Shown here one piece after another: positions 54,605 to 63,858 of a stretch of 64,000 bases of DNA. The translations under genes were made by a program, and so were the position numbers. This stretch comes from Salinarimonas sp046292825. GTDB lineage: Bacteria > Pseudomonadota > Alphaproteobacteria > Rhizobiales > Beijerinckiaceae. The notes under the pieces were generated by a model. The model saw only the letters and a list, made by a program, of their open reading frames with translations. It did not search any database and was not told the DNA's origin. How positions within the stretch are numbered: position 1 is the stretch's first letter; every line of letters begins with the position of its first letter. The stretch covers positions 1-64,000 of the forward strand of contig NZ_JBKBQG010000019.1 of the NCBI RefSeq assembly GCF_046292825.1. The letters are read 5' to 3'.

Positions 54605-56221
54605 ATGGACAAGCCCGTGCTCGAGATCCGCGATCTCACCGTCGCCCTGCCCGAGGGCGCCGATCGCGCGCATGCGGTCGAGAACGTCTCCTTCACGGTG
54701 GCGCCCGGCGAGATCGTCTGCGTGGTCGGCGAATCCGGATCGGGGAAGTCGGTCACCGCCTTCTCCGTGATGGGGCTCCTGCCCTCCGAGCTCAAACCGA
54801 AGACGGGCGAGATCCTGCTCGAGGGCGAGAACGTGCTCGCCGCCTCGCCCGAGCGGCTGCGGGATCTGCGCGGCACGCGCATGGCGATGATCTTCCAGGA
54901 GCCCGCGACCGCGCTCAACCCGGTGATGACGATCGGCGACCAGATCGACGAGGTCCTCCAGATCCACACGAAGCTCGGCGAGAAGGAGCGGCGCGAGAAG
55001 GTGATCGCCATCATGGAGGCGATCCACCTGCCCGATCCGCGCGCGCTCTACGACCGCTATCCCCACCAGCTCTCCGGCGGCCAGCGTCAGCGCGTGATGA
55101 TCGCCGCCGCCATGGTGCTCGATCCCGCGATCCTGATCGCCGACGAGCCGACGACCGCGCTCGACGTGACGACGCAGGCGCAGATCCTCCAACTGATCAA
55201 GGAGATGCAGGAGCGCCGCGGCACGGGGGTGCTGTTCATCACCCACGATTTCGGCGTCGTCGCCGAGATTGCCGACAAGGTCGTGGTGATGCGCCGGGGC
55301 GTCGTCGTGGAGCAGGGGCCCGCGCGTGCGGTCTTCGCCAATCCGAGCCACGATTATACCCGCATGCTGATCGCCTCCGTGCCGAGCCTCGAGCCGCCGT
55401 CGCGCCAGCCGATCGCCGGGGACGTCGCGGTGCGCACGAGGAAGCTCGTGAAGTCCTATGGCGGCGGGGGCCTGTTCGGGCGGGGCAAGGGCACGCTGCT
55501 TGCCGCGAACGAGGTCGACATCGCGGTGCGCCGCGGAGAGACGCTCGGGATCGTGGGCGAATCGGGGTCGGGCAAGTCGACGGTCGCCCGTTGCATCGTG
55601 CGGCTCGTCGATCCGACGTCCGGCGAGATCGAGCTCGGCGGCATCGACATCGCGCGCCTCTCGGCCGCTGCGATGAGGCCTCATCGCCGACGCGTTCAGA
55701 TCGTCTTCCAGGATCCCTATCGCTCGCTCAATCCGCGCCGCACGGTCGGCGCCTCCGTGATCGAGGGGCCGATGAATTTCGGCCTCTCGCGCGAGGACGC
55801 GCTCGCCCGCGCGCGGCGCCTGATGGGGCTCGTCGGCCTCTCGCCGGACGCGCTCGAGCGCTATCCGCACCAATTCTCCGGCGGACAGCGCCAGCGCATC
55901 GCGATCGCCCGCGCGCTCGCGATGGAGCCGGACGTGCTGATCGCCGACGAGGCGGTCTCGGCCCTCGACGTATCGGTGCAGAAGCAGGTGCTCGAATTGC
56001 TCGATCAGGTGAAGCGCGAGTTCGACCTGGCGCTCCTGTTCATCACCCACGACCTGCGCGTCGCCGCCCAGATCTGCGACCGCATCGCGGTGATGCGCCG
56101 CGGCGAGGTGGTGGAGGAGGGGCCCACGCGCGAGCTCTTCCTGAACCCCCGCCACGACTACACCCGCACCCTCCTCGCCGCGGCGCCCGGGCGCCATCTG
56201 GTGGCGCCGAGCGCGGCGTGA
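54605..56221 (+). CDS. Peptide ABC transporter ATPase with two fused nucleotide-binding domains (DppD-DppF fusion)
   Basis: 538 residues. Two complete ABC domains: the first with GESGSGKSV and LSGGQRQRV, the second with GESGSGKST and FSGGQRQRI, both followed by LIADE Walker B and ITHD switch histidine. A linker lies near residues 255-280. One gene thus replaces the usual dppD and dppF. It powers the importer formed with the two upstream permeases. Confidence 0.95.
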   Translation: MDKPVLEIRDLTVALPEGADRAHAVENVSFTVAPGEIVCVVGESGSGKSVTAFSVMGLLPSELKPKTGEILLEGENVLAASPERLRDLRGTRMAMIFQEPATALNPVMTIGDQIDEVLQIHTKLGEKERREKVIAIMEAIHLPDPRALYDRYPHQLSGGQRQRVMIAAAMVLDPAILIADEPTTALDVTTQAQILQLIKEMQERRGTGVLFITHDFGVVAEIADKVVVMRRGVVVEQGPARAVFANPSHDYTRMLIASVPSLEPPSRQPIAGDVAVRTRKLVKSYGGGGLFGRGKGTLLAANEVDIAVRRGETLGIVGESGSGKSTVARCIVRLVDPTSGEIELGGIDIARLSAAAMRPHRRRVQIVFQDPYRSLNPRRTVGASVIEGPMNFGLSREDALARARRLMGLVGLSPDALERYPHQFSGGQRQRIAIARALAMEPDVLIADEAVSALDVSVQKQVLELLDQVKREFDLALLFITHDLRVAAQICDRIAVMRRGEVVEEGPTRELFLNPRHDYTRTLLAAAPGRHLVAPSAA

Positions 56222-56229
56222 CCGCCGGT

Positions 56230-56415
56230 GTCATCCCCGGCCGGAGCGCCGAAGGCGCGCAGGGAAAGGGGACCCAGCATGAAGACGTGTGCGGAGCACA
56301 CTTTCGCGGCGGCGACGAGCCGCCTCGTCGGCGGCTTAGGGAGCGCCTTCGGCGCAGGTAATGTGCTGGGTCCCCTTTCCCTGCGCACGCTTCGCGTGCT
56401 CCGGCCGGGGATGAC
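56230..56415. repeat. Palindromic mosaic element, CCCCGGCCGG type (copy G)
   Basis: 186 bp with arms GTCATCCCCGGCCGG and CCGGCCGGGGATGAC. Inner inverted segments AAAGGGGACCCAGCA and TGCTGGGTCCCCTTT pair, and each arm has its own hairpin tip (GCCGAAGGCGC at the left, GCACGCTTCGCGTGC at the right). It starts 8 bases after the ABC ATPase stop. Confidence 0.9.
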
Positions 56416-56437
56416 ACGGATAAGCATTTCCGAGGCT

Positions 56438-56609
56438 GTCATCCCGGACGCCGAAGGCGATCCGGGACCCATACGCTCGACGTGTCAGTCGCAGCCTGTA
56501 GGCTGCGTTTCGCCGAGTTTCGACGACGTGCAGGAGCGAGCGCGGCATGCGCGCTCGGTCGATCCTCGGAGCGTATGGGTCCCGGGTCGGCTTCGCGGCC
56601 CGGGATGAC
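56438..56609. repeat. Palindromic mosaic element, GTATGGG type (copy H)
   Basis: 172 bp, same orientation and order as copy E (GCAGCCTGTAGGCTGC, then GAGCGCGGCATGCGCGCTC). It follows copy G by 22 bp, repeating the pairing of two different sub-families seen at 13565-13954. Together they fill the 398 bp gap between convergent genes; no gene is supported there. Confidence 0.9.
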
Positions 56610-56619
56610 AGCGTCCGCT

Positions 56620-58128
56620 TCACCGCGAACCACTATCCCCCGGCCCATACCCGAACGGGATCGCCGGCTGCTCCGCCGTCTCGACGAACAAGCTCTTCGC
56701 CTGCGTGTACTCCGCCATCACCTCCGCGCCCGAGGAGCGGCCGAAGCCGGAGCCGCGCATGCCGCCGAAGGGCATCTGGACGGAGAGCGTGCGGTAGCCG
56801 TTGACCCAGACCGTGCCGGCGCGCAAGGCGCGCGCGACGCGCAAAGCCTTGGCGCCGTCGCGGGACCAGACGGCGCCGGCGAGATCGAATTCGCTCTCGT
56901 TGGCGATCGCGACCGCCTCCGCCTCGCCGTCGAAGGGGATCACGCACAGGACCGGGCCGAAGATCTCCTCGTGGGCGAGCGCGTGGCGCGGATCGTCGAG
57001 GAGGAAGACCGTCGGCGCGACGAAGAAGCCGCTCTCGCCCGCCCCCTCGGGACGCCCGCCGCCGCAGACGAGCTGGGCGCCGGATGCACGTCCCCGCGCG
57101 ATCGCGGCGAGCACGCGCTCGTATTGGGCGCGGTTCTGGATCGGGCCGATCTCGGTCGCGGGATCGGCGGGCGCGCCGACGCGCAGCCGCCGCGCGCCGT
57201 CCGCCACGATGGAAAGCACGTCGTCGAGCGCCGCGCGCTCGACGAGGAGGCGCGCTCCGGCGGTGCAGCTCTGGCCCGCGCCTGCGAAGATCGCGCCCTG
57301 CGCGGCCTTGCCCGCGGCCGCGAGATCGGCGTCCGCGAAGACGATGTTCGCCGATTTGCCGCCGAGCTCGAGCAGCGACGGGCGGCCGGCGGCGGCGGCG
57401 AGCGCGGCGACCTTGCGGCCGGTCTCGACCGAGCCGATGAAGACCGCCTTGCCGCAGCGCGCGTCCGACACGAGCGCCGCGCCGATCGTCGCGCCGAGAC
57501 CCGCCGCGACGCCGATCGCGCCCGCCGGCACGCCAGCCTCGATCAGGAGGCGCGCGAGCATCAGCGAGGTCGCGGGCGTCCATTCCGACGGCTTGAGGAT
57601 CGCCGCATTGCCGGCGGCCAGCGCCGGGGCGAGCTGCCAGCCGGCGGTGAAGATCGGCGCGTTCCACGGCGTGATCTGGACGATGGTGCCGAGCGGTTCG
57701 GGCACGACGAGGGCGAGGTGGCTCGTCGCGACCGGCACGACGCGGCCCTCCACCTTGTCGGCGAAGCCGGCGTAGTAGCGCAGCATCTCGGCGACCTTGG
57801 CGACCTCGCCGCGCGCGTCGCGGATCGGCTTGCCGACGGTGAGGCTCTCGATCTGCGCGAGCGCCTCCGCGTCGCGCGCCACGAGATCGGCGGCGCGGGC
57901 GAGGATCGCGCCGCGTGCCGACGGCGCGAGCGCGCGCCAGGCGGCGCCGCCGCGCGCGGCCGCCGCGTGCAGGCGCTCGGCGAGGGCGGCGCCCGCGTCC
58001 CGATAGGTCGCGAGCACCGTCTCGGTCGCCGGGTCGACGAGGGCGATCGGCGCGCCGGTGCCGGGCACGATCGCGCCGTCGATCAGGCTGCCGATGGAGA
58101 AGCCGAGCCGCGCTTCGAGATCGCCCAT
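56620..58128 (-). CDS. NAD(P)-dependent aldehyde dehydrogenase
   Basis: 502 residues. ALDH superfamily: TPWNAPIFTAGWQLAPALAAGN, GKAVFIGSVETGRKVA, the catalytic Glu in LLELGGKSANIVF, the catalytic Cys in GAGQSCTAGAR, and the C-terminal VQMPFGGMRGSGFGRSSG (each a family region). Oxidises an aldehyde to an acid. Last gene of a leftward operon with a beta-hydroxyacid dehydrogenase and an ArgE/DapE enzyme, 5 bp after the former. Substrate unknown. Confidence 0.95.
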   Translation of the reverse strand: MGDLEARLGFSIGSLIDGAIVPGTGAPIALVDPATETVLATYRDAGAALAERLHAAAARGGAAWRALAPSARGAILARAADLVARDAEALAQIESLTVGKPIRDARGEVAKVAEMLRYYAGFADKVEGRVVPVATSHLALVVPEPLGTIVQITPWNAPIFTAGWQLAPALAAGNAAILKPSEWTPATSLMLARLLIEAGVPAGAIGVAAGLGATIGAALVSDARCGKAVFIGSVETGRKVAALAAAAGRPSLLELGGKSANIVFADADLAAAGKAAQGAIFAGAGQSCTAGARLLVERAALDDVLSIVADGARRLRVGAPADPATEIGPIQNRAQYERVLAAIARGRASGAQLVCGGGRPEGAGESGFFVAPTVFLLDDPRHALAHEEIFGPVLCVIPFDGEAEAVAIANESEFDLAGAVWSRDGAKALRVARALRAGTVWVNGYRTLSVQMPFGGMRGSGFGRSSGAEVMAEYTQAKSLFVETAEQPAIPFGYGPGDSGSR

Positions 58129-58133
58129 TCGCG

Positions 58134-59009
58134 TCACTCCCTGCGCGAGCCGTCCCGGCCGGCATCGACGAGGCGGTTGAAATCGGAGCCCGCGCCGAAG
58201 CGGGCGAGCGCCTCGGCGACGGCTTCGGCCGTCTCCGCACCCAAGGACCCGAGCCCGCCGAACGCCTCCCCGAGCGAAGCGGCGAGGCGGACGTCCTTGG
58301 CCATGAGGCCGAGCGAGAAGCCGCTGTCGTAGGTCCCGCTCAGGACCCAGTTCGGCAGGTTCGTCTCGATCGCGGCGCTGCGGCCGGAGCCCGCCTGCAG
58401 CACCCGCAGGAGCGCCTCGCCCGAGATCCCGGCCGCTTCGCCGAGCCGCAAGGCCTCGCCGGCGAGCAGCAGATGGGCCGCGCACAGGAGGTTGTTGACG
58501 AGCTTCGCCACGTTGCCCGCCCCCGGCCCGCCGCAGGGCACGACGAGCCGGGCGAGGGGCGCGAGGATCGGCTCGGCGCGCGCGACGTCCTCGGGCGCGC
58601 CGCCGGTCATCACGAGGAGGCGCCCCTCCGCCGCCCCCGCCGCTCCGCCGGAGACCGGCGCATCGACGAAGCCGACGCCCGCCGCCGCCGCCCGTTCCTG
58701 GATCGCGCGGGTCGAGCGCGGATCGGCGGTCGAGGTGTCGATCACGAGGAGGCGTTCTGCGGCGGGGCTCTGGGCGAGCACCTGCGCCATGGTCTCCTCC
58801 ACCGCATCGCTCGCCGGCAGCGACAGGAGGAGGACGTCGCAGGTGCGGGCGAGCGCGGCGACGTCCGGTGCGGTCTCGGGCAGGCCCTCGGCGCGGGCAG
58901 GGTCGCGGTCGAAGGCGATCACGCGGTGGCCGGCGCCGAGGAGGCGGAGCGCCATCGGCCGGCCCATCGCGCCGAGCCCGACGATCCCGATCGTCGCGGG
59001 CGCGCTCAT
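58134..59009 (-). CDS. NAD(P)-dependent beta-hydroxyacid dehydrogenase (3-hydroxyisobutyrate dehydrogenase family)
   Basis: 291 residues. Rossmann motif IGIVGLGAMGRPMA, then DAPVSGGAAGAAEG (substrate-binding signature) and GNVAKLVNNLL with the catalytic lysine. The family oxidises 3-hydroxy acids such as 3-hydroxyisobutyrate, tartronate semialdehyde or succinic-semialdehyde-related compounds. Its start overlaps the stop of the upstream ArgE/DapE gene by four bases (ATGA). With the aldehyde dehydrogenase it makes a plausible two-step oxidation. Confidence 0.93.
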   Translation of the reverse strand: MSAPATIGIVGLGAMGRPMALRLLGAGHRVIAFDRDPARAEGLPETAPDVAALARTCDVLLLSLPASDAVEETMAQVLAQSPAAERLLVIDTSTADPRSTRAIQERAAAAGVGFVDAPVSGGAAGAAEGRLLVMTGGAPEDVARAEPILAPLARLVVPCGGPGAGNVAKLVNNLLCAAHLLLAGEALRLGEAAGISGEALLRVLQAGSGRSAAIETNLPNWVLSGTYDSGFSLGLMAKDVRLAASLGEAFGGLGSLGAETAEAVAEALARFGAGSDFNRLVDAGRDGSRRE

Positions 59010-60301
59010 CCGCGCTCCCCCGCGAGCGGCTCGACGCCGCACCAATGCGCGACGAACAGGGCCATCGCCTTGGTGATCCGGCGCACGGATTCGATCTCCA
59101 CCGCCTCGTCGATGCCGTGGATCGCCCGGCAATTGGGACCGTAGCAGAGCGAGGGGATGCGGTCGTAGAGAACGTGCACGCGGTTGTCGAGATAGCCCGG
59201 CGTGACGAAGCTCTCGAGCGGCGTGCCGAACACCGCCGCGTGGGCGCGCGCGAGCGCGTCCTCCGCCTCGCTGCCGGGCTCGAGCACGTAGCCCTGCGAG
59301 AAGAAGCCGTGCCAGGTCACGCGCGGCGGCGAATCGGCGAGGGCGGGGTGCGCGGCGGCGGCGCGGGCGAGGTGCTCCTCGACGGCCGTGCGGACCTCCT
59401 CCGCCGTCTGTCCGGGATACATCGCGAAGCGCGCCTCGAACCGGCACCAGGCCGGCACCATCGAGGCCCAATCGCCGCCCTCGATGCGGCCGATATTCAG
59501 GTTGAGGGCGTGCGGCAGATCCTCGAAATGAGGGTGATCGCCGTGCCGCGCGTTCCAGGCGGTCTCGAGCTCGCGCAGCGCCCCGATCAGCCGGTAGGCG
59601 GCGTCGATGGCGTTGAAGCCCTCGGCCATCTCGCGGGTATGGGCGGGGCGGCCCTGCACCTCGACCGTGAACCAGACGACGCCGACATTGGCGCGCACGA
59701 GCTTCTCGTCCTCGGGTTCGGGGATGAGGGCGGCGTCCGCGCGGTAGCCGCGCAGATGGGTCGCGAGGGTGCCGTTGCCGGTCGATTCCTCCTCGACCAC
59801 GGACTGGACGTGGATGCGCCCCGTCGGCGCGAGGCCGGCGGCGCGGATCGCGTCGAGCGCGAAGAGGTTCGCGGCGTGCCCCGCCTTCATGTCCGCCGCG
59901 CCGCGGCCGTAGAGCCAGCCGTCGCGGATCACGGGCTCGAAGGGCGGATGCGTCCACATCGCGAGCGGCCCCGGCGGCACCACGTCGACATGGGCGTTGA
60001 GGATGAGCGAGCGGCCGCGCTCGACGGGCGGGCGATAGGTCCCCACCACGTTCCAGGCCCGCTCGTAGGACACCGCGACCGGGCCGGCGCCCGGATGGCT
60101 CGCGAGGTCTTCCGGCGACAGGCGCCAGCGGTCGATCTCGAGCCCGCGGGCGCGAAACGCGTCGGCGACGAAGTCCTGGATCGTGTGCTCGTCGCCCCGC
60201 AGCGAGGGGTGCCGTACGAGATCCTGCGTATAGGCGATCTGCGCCTCGAAATTCCGATCCACGGCCTCGCAGATCGCCCGCTCCGCCGTAGAGGACAGCA
60301 T
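59006..60301 (-). CDS. ArgE/DapE family deacylase (M20)
   Basis: 431 residues from ATG 60301 (GGCGAGG upstream); a TTG at 60334 would add 11. Motifs: NAHVDVVPPG, GRGAADMKAG, VVEEESTGNG (catalytic Glu), AHTREMAEGFNA and a late GPNCRAIHGIDEAVE His. The group removes acyl groups from amino acids or related amines. First gene of the leftward operon that includes the two dehydrogenases. Divergent from the arsenic operon across 206 bp. Confidence 0.92.
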   Translation of the reverse strand: MLSSTAERAICEAVDRNFEAQIAYTQDLVRHPSLRGDEHTIQDFVADAFRARGLEIDRWRLSPEDLASHPGAGPVAVSYERAWNVVGTYRPPVERGRSLILNAHVDVVPPGPLAMWTHPPFEPVIRDGWLYGRGAADMKAGHAANLFALDAIRAAGLAPTGRIHVQSVVEEESTGNGTLATHLRGYRADAALIPEPEDEKLVRANVGVVWFTVEVQGRPAHTREMAEGFNAIDAAYRLIGALRELETAWNARHGDHPHFEDLPHALNLNIGRIEGGDWASMVPAWCRFEARFAMYPGQTAEEVRTAVEEHLARAAAAHPALADSPPRVTWHGFFSQGYVLEPGSEAEDALARAHAAVFGTPLESFVTPGYLDNRVHVLYDRIPSLCYGPNCRAIHGIDEAVEIESVRRITKAMALFVAHWCGVEPLAGERG

Positions 60302-60447
60302 GTCACGGCCTCGCCCGAAATCGATGTCGAGCAAGAGGATAACGGTCGAACTTCGAGCGTCAATCGCGGCGCGGCGCGATCGCGTGCGCGAATGCGGCTT
60401 CCCGGTGCGCTCGAACGACAGGCTTGGCGGATTCCGTGAGACAGCGC

Positions 60448-60494
60448 TTGCGTCCGCTGCGACGGTGCGATATTCAAACGCTCATCGAAATATC
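60448..60494 (+). promoter_or_regulatory. Candidate ars promoter and ArsR operator
   Basis: A -35-like TTGCGT (60448-60453) and a -10-like TATTCA (60471-60476) are 17 bases apart. An inverted repeat GATATT (60469-60474) and AATATC (60489-60494) overlaps the -10 and ends 13 bases before the arsR-arsC start. Binding there would block both polymerase and ribosome, as expected of an ArsR-type autorepressor. Confidence 0.5.
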
Positions 60495-60507
60495 GAAGGC
60501 GTGGCGT

Positions 60508-61395
60508 ATGTTGGAGCAGGAGGTCCTCGGCGCCTTGTCCGCGCTCTCGCAGGAGACGCGGCTGCGGATCGTGCGGCTCCTCGTGCGCCGCGGCGAGGAG
60601 GGGCTGTCGGCCGGCGCGATCGCGGAGGCGGTCGGCGTGTCCGCCTCGAACATCTCCTTCCATCTCGGGCTCCTCGAGCGCGCGGGCCTCGTCGAGAGCC
60701 GCCGCGAGGGGCGCTCGATCCTCTATCGCGCGCGGGTCGGCGGCATCGCGGCGCTCGCGCGCTTCCTGCTCGAGGATTGCTGCGAGGGCGGTCCTGCCGC
60801 CTGCCTGCCGGCGCTGGGCGATGCGTCCGTCGTGCAGCCGGACGCGCTCGCGCGGCGCGCGCCGATCCTCAACGTGCTCTTCCTGTGCACCGGCAACAGC
60901 GCCCGCTCGATCATGGCGGAGGCGATCCTGAACCGGGAGGGCGGCGGGCGCTTCCGCGCCTTCTCGGCCGGCTCCCAGCCGCGCGGCGCCGTCGATCCGA
61001 TGACCCTGCGCGTGCTGGAGGCGCTCGATTATCCCACGGGCGCGCTGCGCTCGAAGAGCTGGAACGAATTCGCCGAGGAGGGCGCGCCCGCCTTCGACTT
61101 CGTCTTCACCGTCTGCGACGCCGCCGCCGGGGAACCCTGCCCCAGCTGGCCCGGCCAGCCGATCAGCGCGCATTGGGGCATCGAGGATCCGGTCGCCGCG
61201 ACGGGCGCGCCCTTTGAGCGCGAGCGCGCCTTCTCCCAGGCCTTCCGCTACCTGCGCAACCGCATCCTCGCCTTCACCGCCCTGCCGATCGACCGGCTCG
61301 ACGCCCTCTCCCTGCGCCGCGCGGTCTCCGAGATCGGTCGCGCGGAGGGCGCCTCGTCGGGCGCGGTCGTGCCGTTTCCCCGCCAGATCGCCTGA
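60508..61395 (+). CDS. ArsR repressor fused to LMWP-type arsenate reductase
   Basis: 295 residues from ATG 60508. Residues 1-100 are a winged-helix ArsR domain (SASNISFHLGLLERAGLV recognition helix) with the vicinal cysteines Cys91, Cys92 and Cys99, an As(III)-sensing layout like that of Acidithiobacillus ArsR. Residues 118-260 are a low-molecular-weight phosphatase-type ArsC: P-loop CTGNSARS (Cys127, Arg133), FTVCD and GEPCPSWPGQP cysteines, and the GIEDPVA aspartate. The fusion couples sensing and reduction in one chain. First gene of the ars operon. Confidence 0.93.
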   Translation: MLEQEVLGALSALSQETRLRIVRLLVRRGEEGLSAGAIAEAVGVSASNISFHLGLLERAGLVESRREGRSILYRARVGGIAALARFLLEDCCEGGPAACLPALGDASVVQPDALARRAPILNVLFLCTGNSARSIMAEAILNREGGGRFRAFSAGSQPRGAVDPMTLRVLEALDYPTGALRSKSWNEFAEEGAPAFDFVFTVCDAAAGEPCPSWPGQPISAHWGIEDPVAATGAPFERERAFSQAFRYLRNRILAFTALPIDRLDALSLRRAVSEIGRAEGASSGAVVPFPRQIA

Positions 61396-61401
61396 GGCAC
61401 C

Positions 61402-62475
61402 ATGTCGATCTTCGAACGCTGGCTGACGCTCTGGGTCGCCCTCTGCATCGTCGCGGGCATCGCGCTCGGCCGCCTCGCGCCCGGTCTCTTCGAGACGCTC
61501 GCGGCGGCCGAGATCGCCAACGTCAACCTGCCGGTGGGCGTCCTCGTCTGGGCGATGATCCTGCCGATGCTCCTCAAGATCGATTACGGGGCGCTCGGGG
61601 AGGTCACGAAGCAATGGCGCGGGATCGGCGTCACGCTCGCGGTCAATTGGGGCTTCAAGCCGTTCCTGATGGCGCTGCTCGGGTGGTTCTTCATCGGCTG
61701 GCTCTTCCGCCCGCTGCTGCCGCAAGATCAGATCGAGAGCTACATCGCGGGCTTGATCCTGCTCGGCGCGGCGCCCTGCACGGCGATGGTGTTCGTGTGG
61801 AGCCATCTGTGCTCTGGCGAGCCGCGCTTCACGATCACGCAGGTGGCGCTCAACGACGTCGTGATGGTGTTCGCCTTCGCGCCGATCGTCGCGCTGCTGC
61901 TCGGCCTCTCGGCGATCGTGGTGCCGTGGGAGACGCTGCTGATCTCGGTCGGCCTCTACATCGTGATCCCCGTGGTGGCGGCCTATCTTCTGCGCCGTCG
62001 GCTCCTGGCGAGCGGCGGCGAGGCGCGGCTCGCGGGCGTGCTCGCGCGGCTCGGGCCCGTCTCGATCGCCGCGCTGCTCGCGACGCTCGTGCTCCTGTTC
62101 GGCTATCAGGGCGAGCAGATCCTCGCGCAGCCGATGGTGATCGCGCTTCTCGCGGTGCCGATCGCGATACAGGGCTACGTCACCTTCGCGGTCGCCTACG
62201 GGCTCAACCGGCGCCTCGGCGAGAGCCATCGCGTGGCGGGGCCGTCGGCGCTGATCGGCGCCTCCAACTTCTTCGAGCTCGCGGTGGCGACGGCGATCTC
62301 GCTGTTCGGCCTGCAATCGGGCGCGGCGCTCGCGACCGTGGTCGGCGTCCTCATCGAGGTGCCGGTGATGCTCTCCCTCGTCGCGATCGTGAAGCGCACG
62401 CGGGGCTGGTACGAGCGCGGCCGCCCGGCGCTCGCGCAGAGCGCGACACCCCTTCCCGGAGACGAGAGACGATGA
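61402..62475 (+). CDS. acr3: Arsenite efflux transporter, Acr3 family
   Basis: 357 residues with about ten membrane helices. Acr3 hallmarks: LPVGVLVWAMILPMLLKIDY, NWGFKPFLMALL, the conserved cysteine in GAAPCTAMVFVWS, and SNFFELAVATAISLFG (each a family region). Exports As(III) using the proton gradient. It starts 6 bp after the arsR-arsC stop and its stop overlaps the GAPDH start (ATGA), so the three genes are one transcript. Confidence 0.96.
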   Translation: MSIFERWLTLWVALCIVAGIALGRLAPGLFETLAAAEIANVNLPVGVLVWAMILPMLLKIDYGALGEVTKQWRGIGVTLAVNWGFKPFLMALLGWFFIGWLFRPLLPQDQIESYIAGLILLGAAPCTAMVFVWSHLCSGEPRFTITQVALNDVVMVFAFAPIVALLLGLSAIVVPWETLLISVGLYIVIPVVAAYLLRRRLLASGGEARLAGVLARLGPVSIAALLATLVLLFGYQGEQILAQPMVIALLAVPIAIQGYVTFAVAYGLNRRLGESHRVAGPSALIGASNFFELAVATAISLFGLQSGAALATVVGVLIEVPVMLSLVAIVKRTRGWYERGRPALAQSATPLPGDERR

Positions 62476-63521
62476 CCATCCGTATCGGCATCAACGGGCT
62501 CGGCCGCATCGGCCGGCTGACCCTGCGCGCGGCGCTCGGCGGTGCCTACCGCCCCGACGAGGATCCGAACCGGGACGTGCGGCTCGAAATCGTCGCCATC
62601 AACGAGCCCAAGGGCTCGGCGGAGGCGCTCGCGCATCTGATCGAGTTCGACTCGGTCCAGGGCCGCTGGCGCGTGCCCATCCGCGCGGAGGGCGAGGACG
62701 CGATCGCCATCGGCAACGCGCGCATCGCCCTCACCCAGCACAGCTCGCCCGCCGAGGTGCCCTGGGGCGATCTCGGGGTCGACGTGGTGCTCGACTGCAC
62801 GGGCAAGTTCCTGACGCCGCAGGCGTTGAAGCCCCATCTCGACCGCGGCGCCAAGCGCGTCGTCGTCTCCGCTCCGGTGAAGGACGCTTCGGTCCTCAAC
62901 GCGGTGGTGGGCGTCAACGAGCATCTCTACGATCCCGCGCGCCACCCCATCGTCACCGCCGCCTCCTGCACGACGAATTGCCTCGCGCCGGTGGTGAAGG
63001 TGGTCCACGAGGCGATCGGCATCCGGCACGGCCAGATCACCACGATCCACGACCCGACCAACACCAATCTCGTCCACGACGGCGTCCACAAGGACCTGCG
63101 CCGGGCGCGCTCGGCGCTGCTCTCGCTGCAGCCGACGACGACCGGCAGCGCGACCGCCATCGGGCTCATCTATCCCGAGCTGAAGGGCCGTCTCGACGGT
63201 CACGCGGTCCGCGCGCCGGTGCTCAACGCCTCGATCACGGATTGCGTGTTCGAGCTCGCCCGCGAGACCGATGCCGGCGAGGTGAACCGGCTGTTCGCGC
63301 AGGCCGCCGCCGGCCCGCTCGCGGGCATCCTCGGCTACGAGGAGCGCCCGCTCGTCTCCGCCGACTACGTCCGCGACACCCGCTCCGGCATCGTCGACGC
63401 GCTCTCGACGCTCGTCACCGACGGCACGATGCTCAAGGTCTATGCCTGGTACGACAACGAGATGGGCTATTCCTGCCGCATGGTCGACCTCGTGCGCCAC
63501 ATGGAGAAGGTGGGGGTTTGA
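62472..63521 (+). CDS. Arsenic-type glyceraldehyde-3-phosphate dehydrogenase (ArsJ-associated)
   Basis: 349 residues. GAPDH core: INGLGRIGRLTLRA (NAD site), VLDCTGKF, the active site ASCTTNCLAP, LQPTTTGSATAIGLI and WYDNEMGYSCRMVDL (each a family region). Its place between acr3 and arsJ identifies it as the ars GAPDH that joins arsenate to glyceraldehyde 3-phosphate, making 1-arseno-3-phosphoglycerate for export. The housekeeping gene would be elsewhere. Four-base overlap with acr3. Confidence 0.93.
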   Translation: MTIRIGINGLGRIGRLTLRAALGGAYRPDEDPNRDVRLEIVAINEPKGSAEALAHLIEFDSVQGRWRVPIRAEGEDAIAIGNARIALTQHSSPAEVPWGDLGVDVVLDCTGKFLTPQALKPHLDRGAKRVVVSAPVKDASVLNAVVGVNEHLYDPARHPIVTAASCTTNCLAPVVKVVHEAIGIRHGQITTIHDPTNTNLVHDGVHKDLRRARSALLSLQPTTTGSATAIGLIYPELKGRLDGHAVRAPVLNASITDCVFELARETDAGEVNRLFAQAAAGPLAGILGYEERPLVSADYVRDTRSGIVDALSTLVTDGTMLKVYAWYDNEMGYSCRMVDLVRHMEKVGV

Positions 63522-63527
63522 GGTTGC

Positions 63528-63858
63528 GTCCCTCCCCGTAGGGGAGGGTGGCCTCCGAGCCGAAGGCGACGGAGGTCGGGTGGGGCCCGACGTTTGGAGG
63601 ACGATCTCCCCCCCGGGCCCCACCCGACCCCTGTCGCTGACGCTCCAGGGGCCACCCTCCCCTCCGGGGAGGGAAGGGCGCGAAATCCCTCCCCGTAGGG
63701 ACTACGGAATGCACACGTCGTCATTCTTGCATGCGTTCGACCGAAACGGCGCGCTCCCTCTCCTTCCCCTGAGGGGAAGGAGAGGGGTGGCGCCTCGTCG
63801 TCTCGTTCCCATGCGCAGATCACGATGTGCGGATCTCGTAGCCCTCCGGGGAGGGAAA
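63528..63858. repeat. Palindromic mosaic element inside the ars operon, CCCTCCCC type
   Basis: Left half 63528-63683 shares with the array at 1-530 the CGGGTGGGGCCCG, GGAGGACGATCTC and GGGCCCCACCCGAC blocks, bounded by CCCTCCCC hairpins. Right half to 63858 is another inverted module (CCTTCCCCTGAGGGGAAGG hairpin inside; ACGTCGTC and CGATGTGC flanks). It separates the GAPDH gene from arsJ by 356 bp with no gene in it, and arsJ's ribosome binding site begins just after its last hairpin. Confidence 0.85.

Noticed and set aside
62472..63521. Housekeeping GAPDH of glycolysis
   Set aside because: Four-base overlap with acr3 and the following arsJ place it in the arsenic pathway; a housekeeping copy would usually sit with pgk or tkt.
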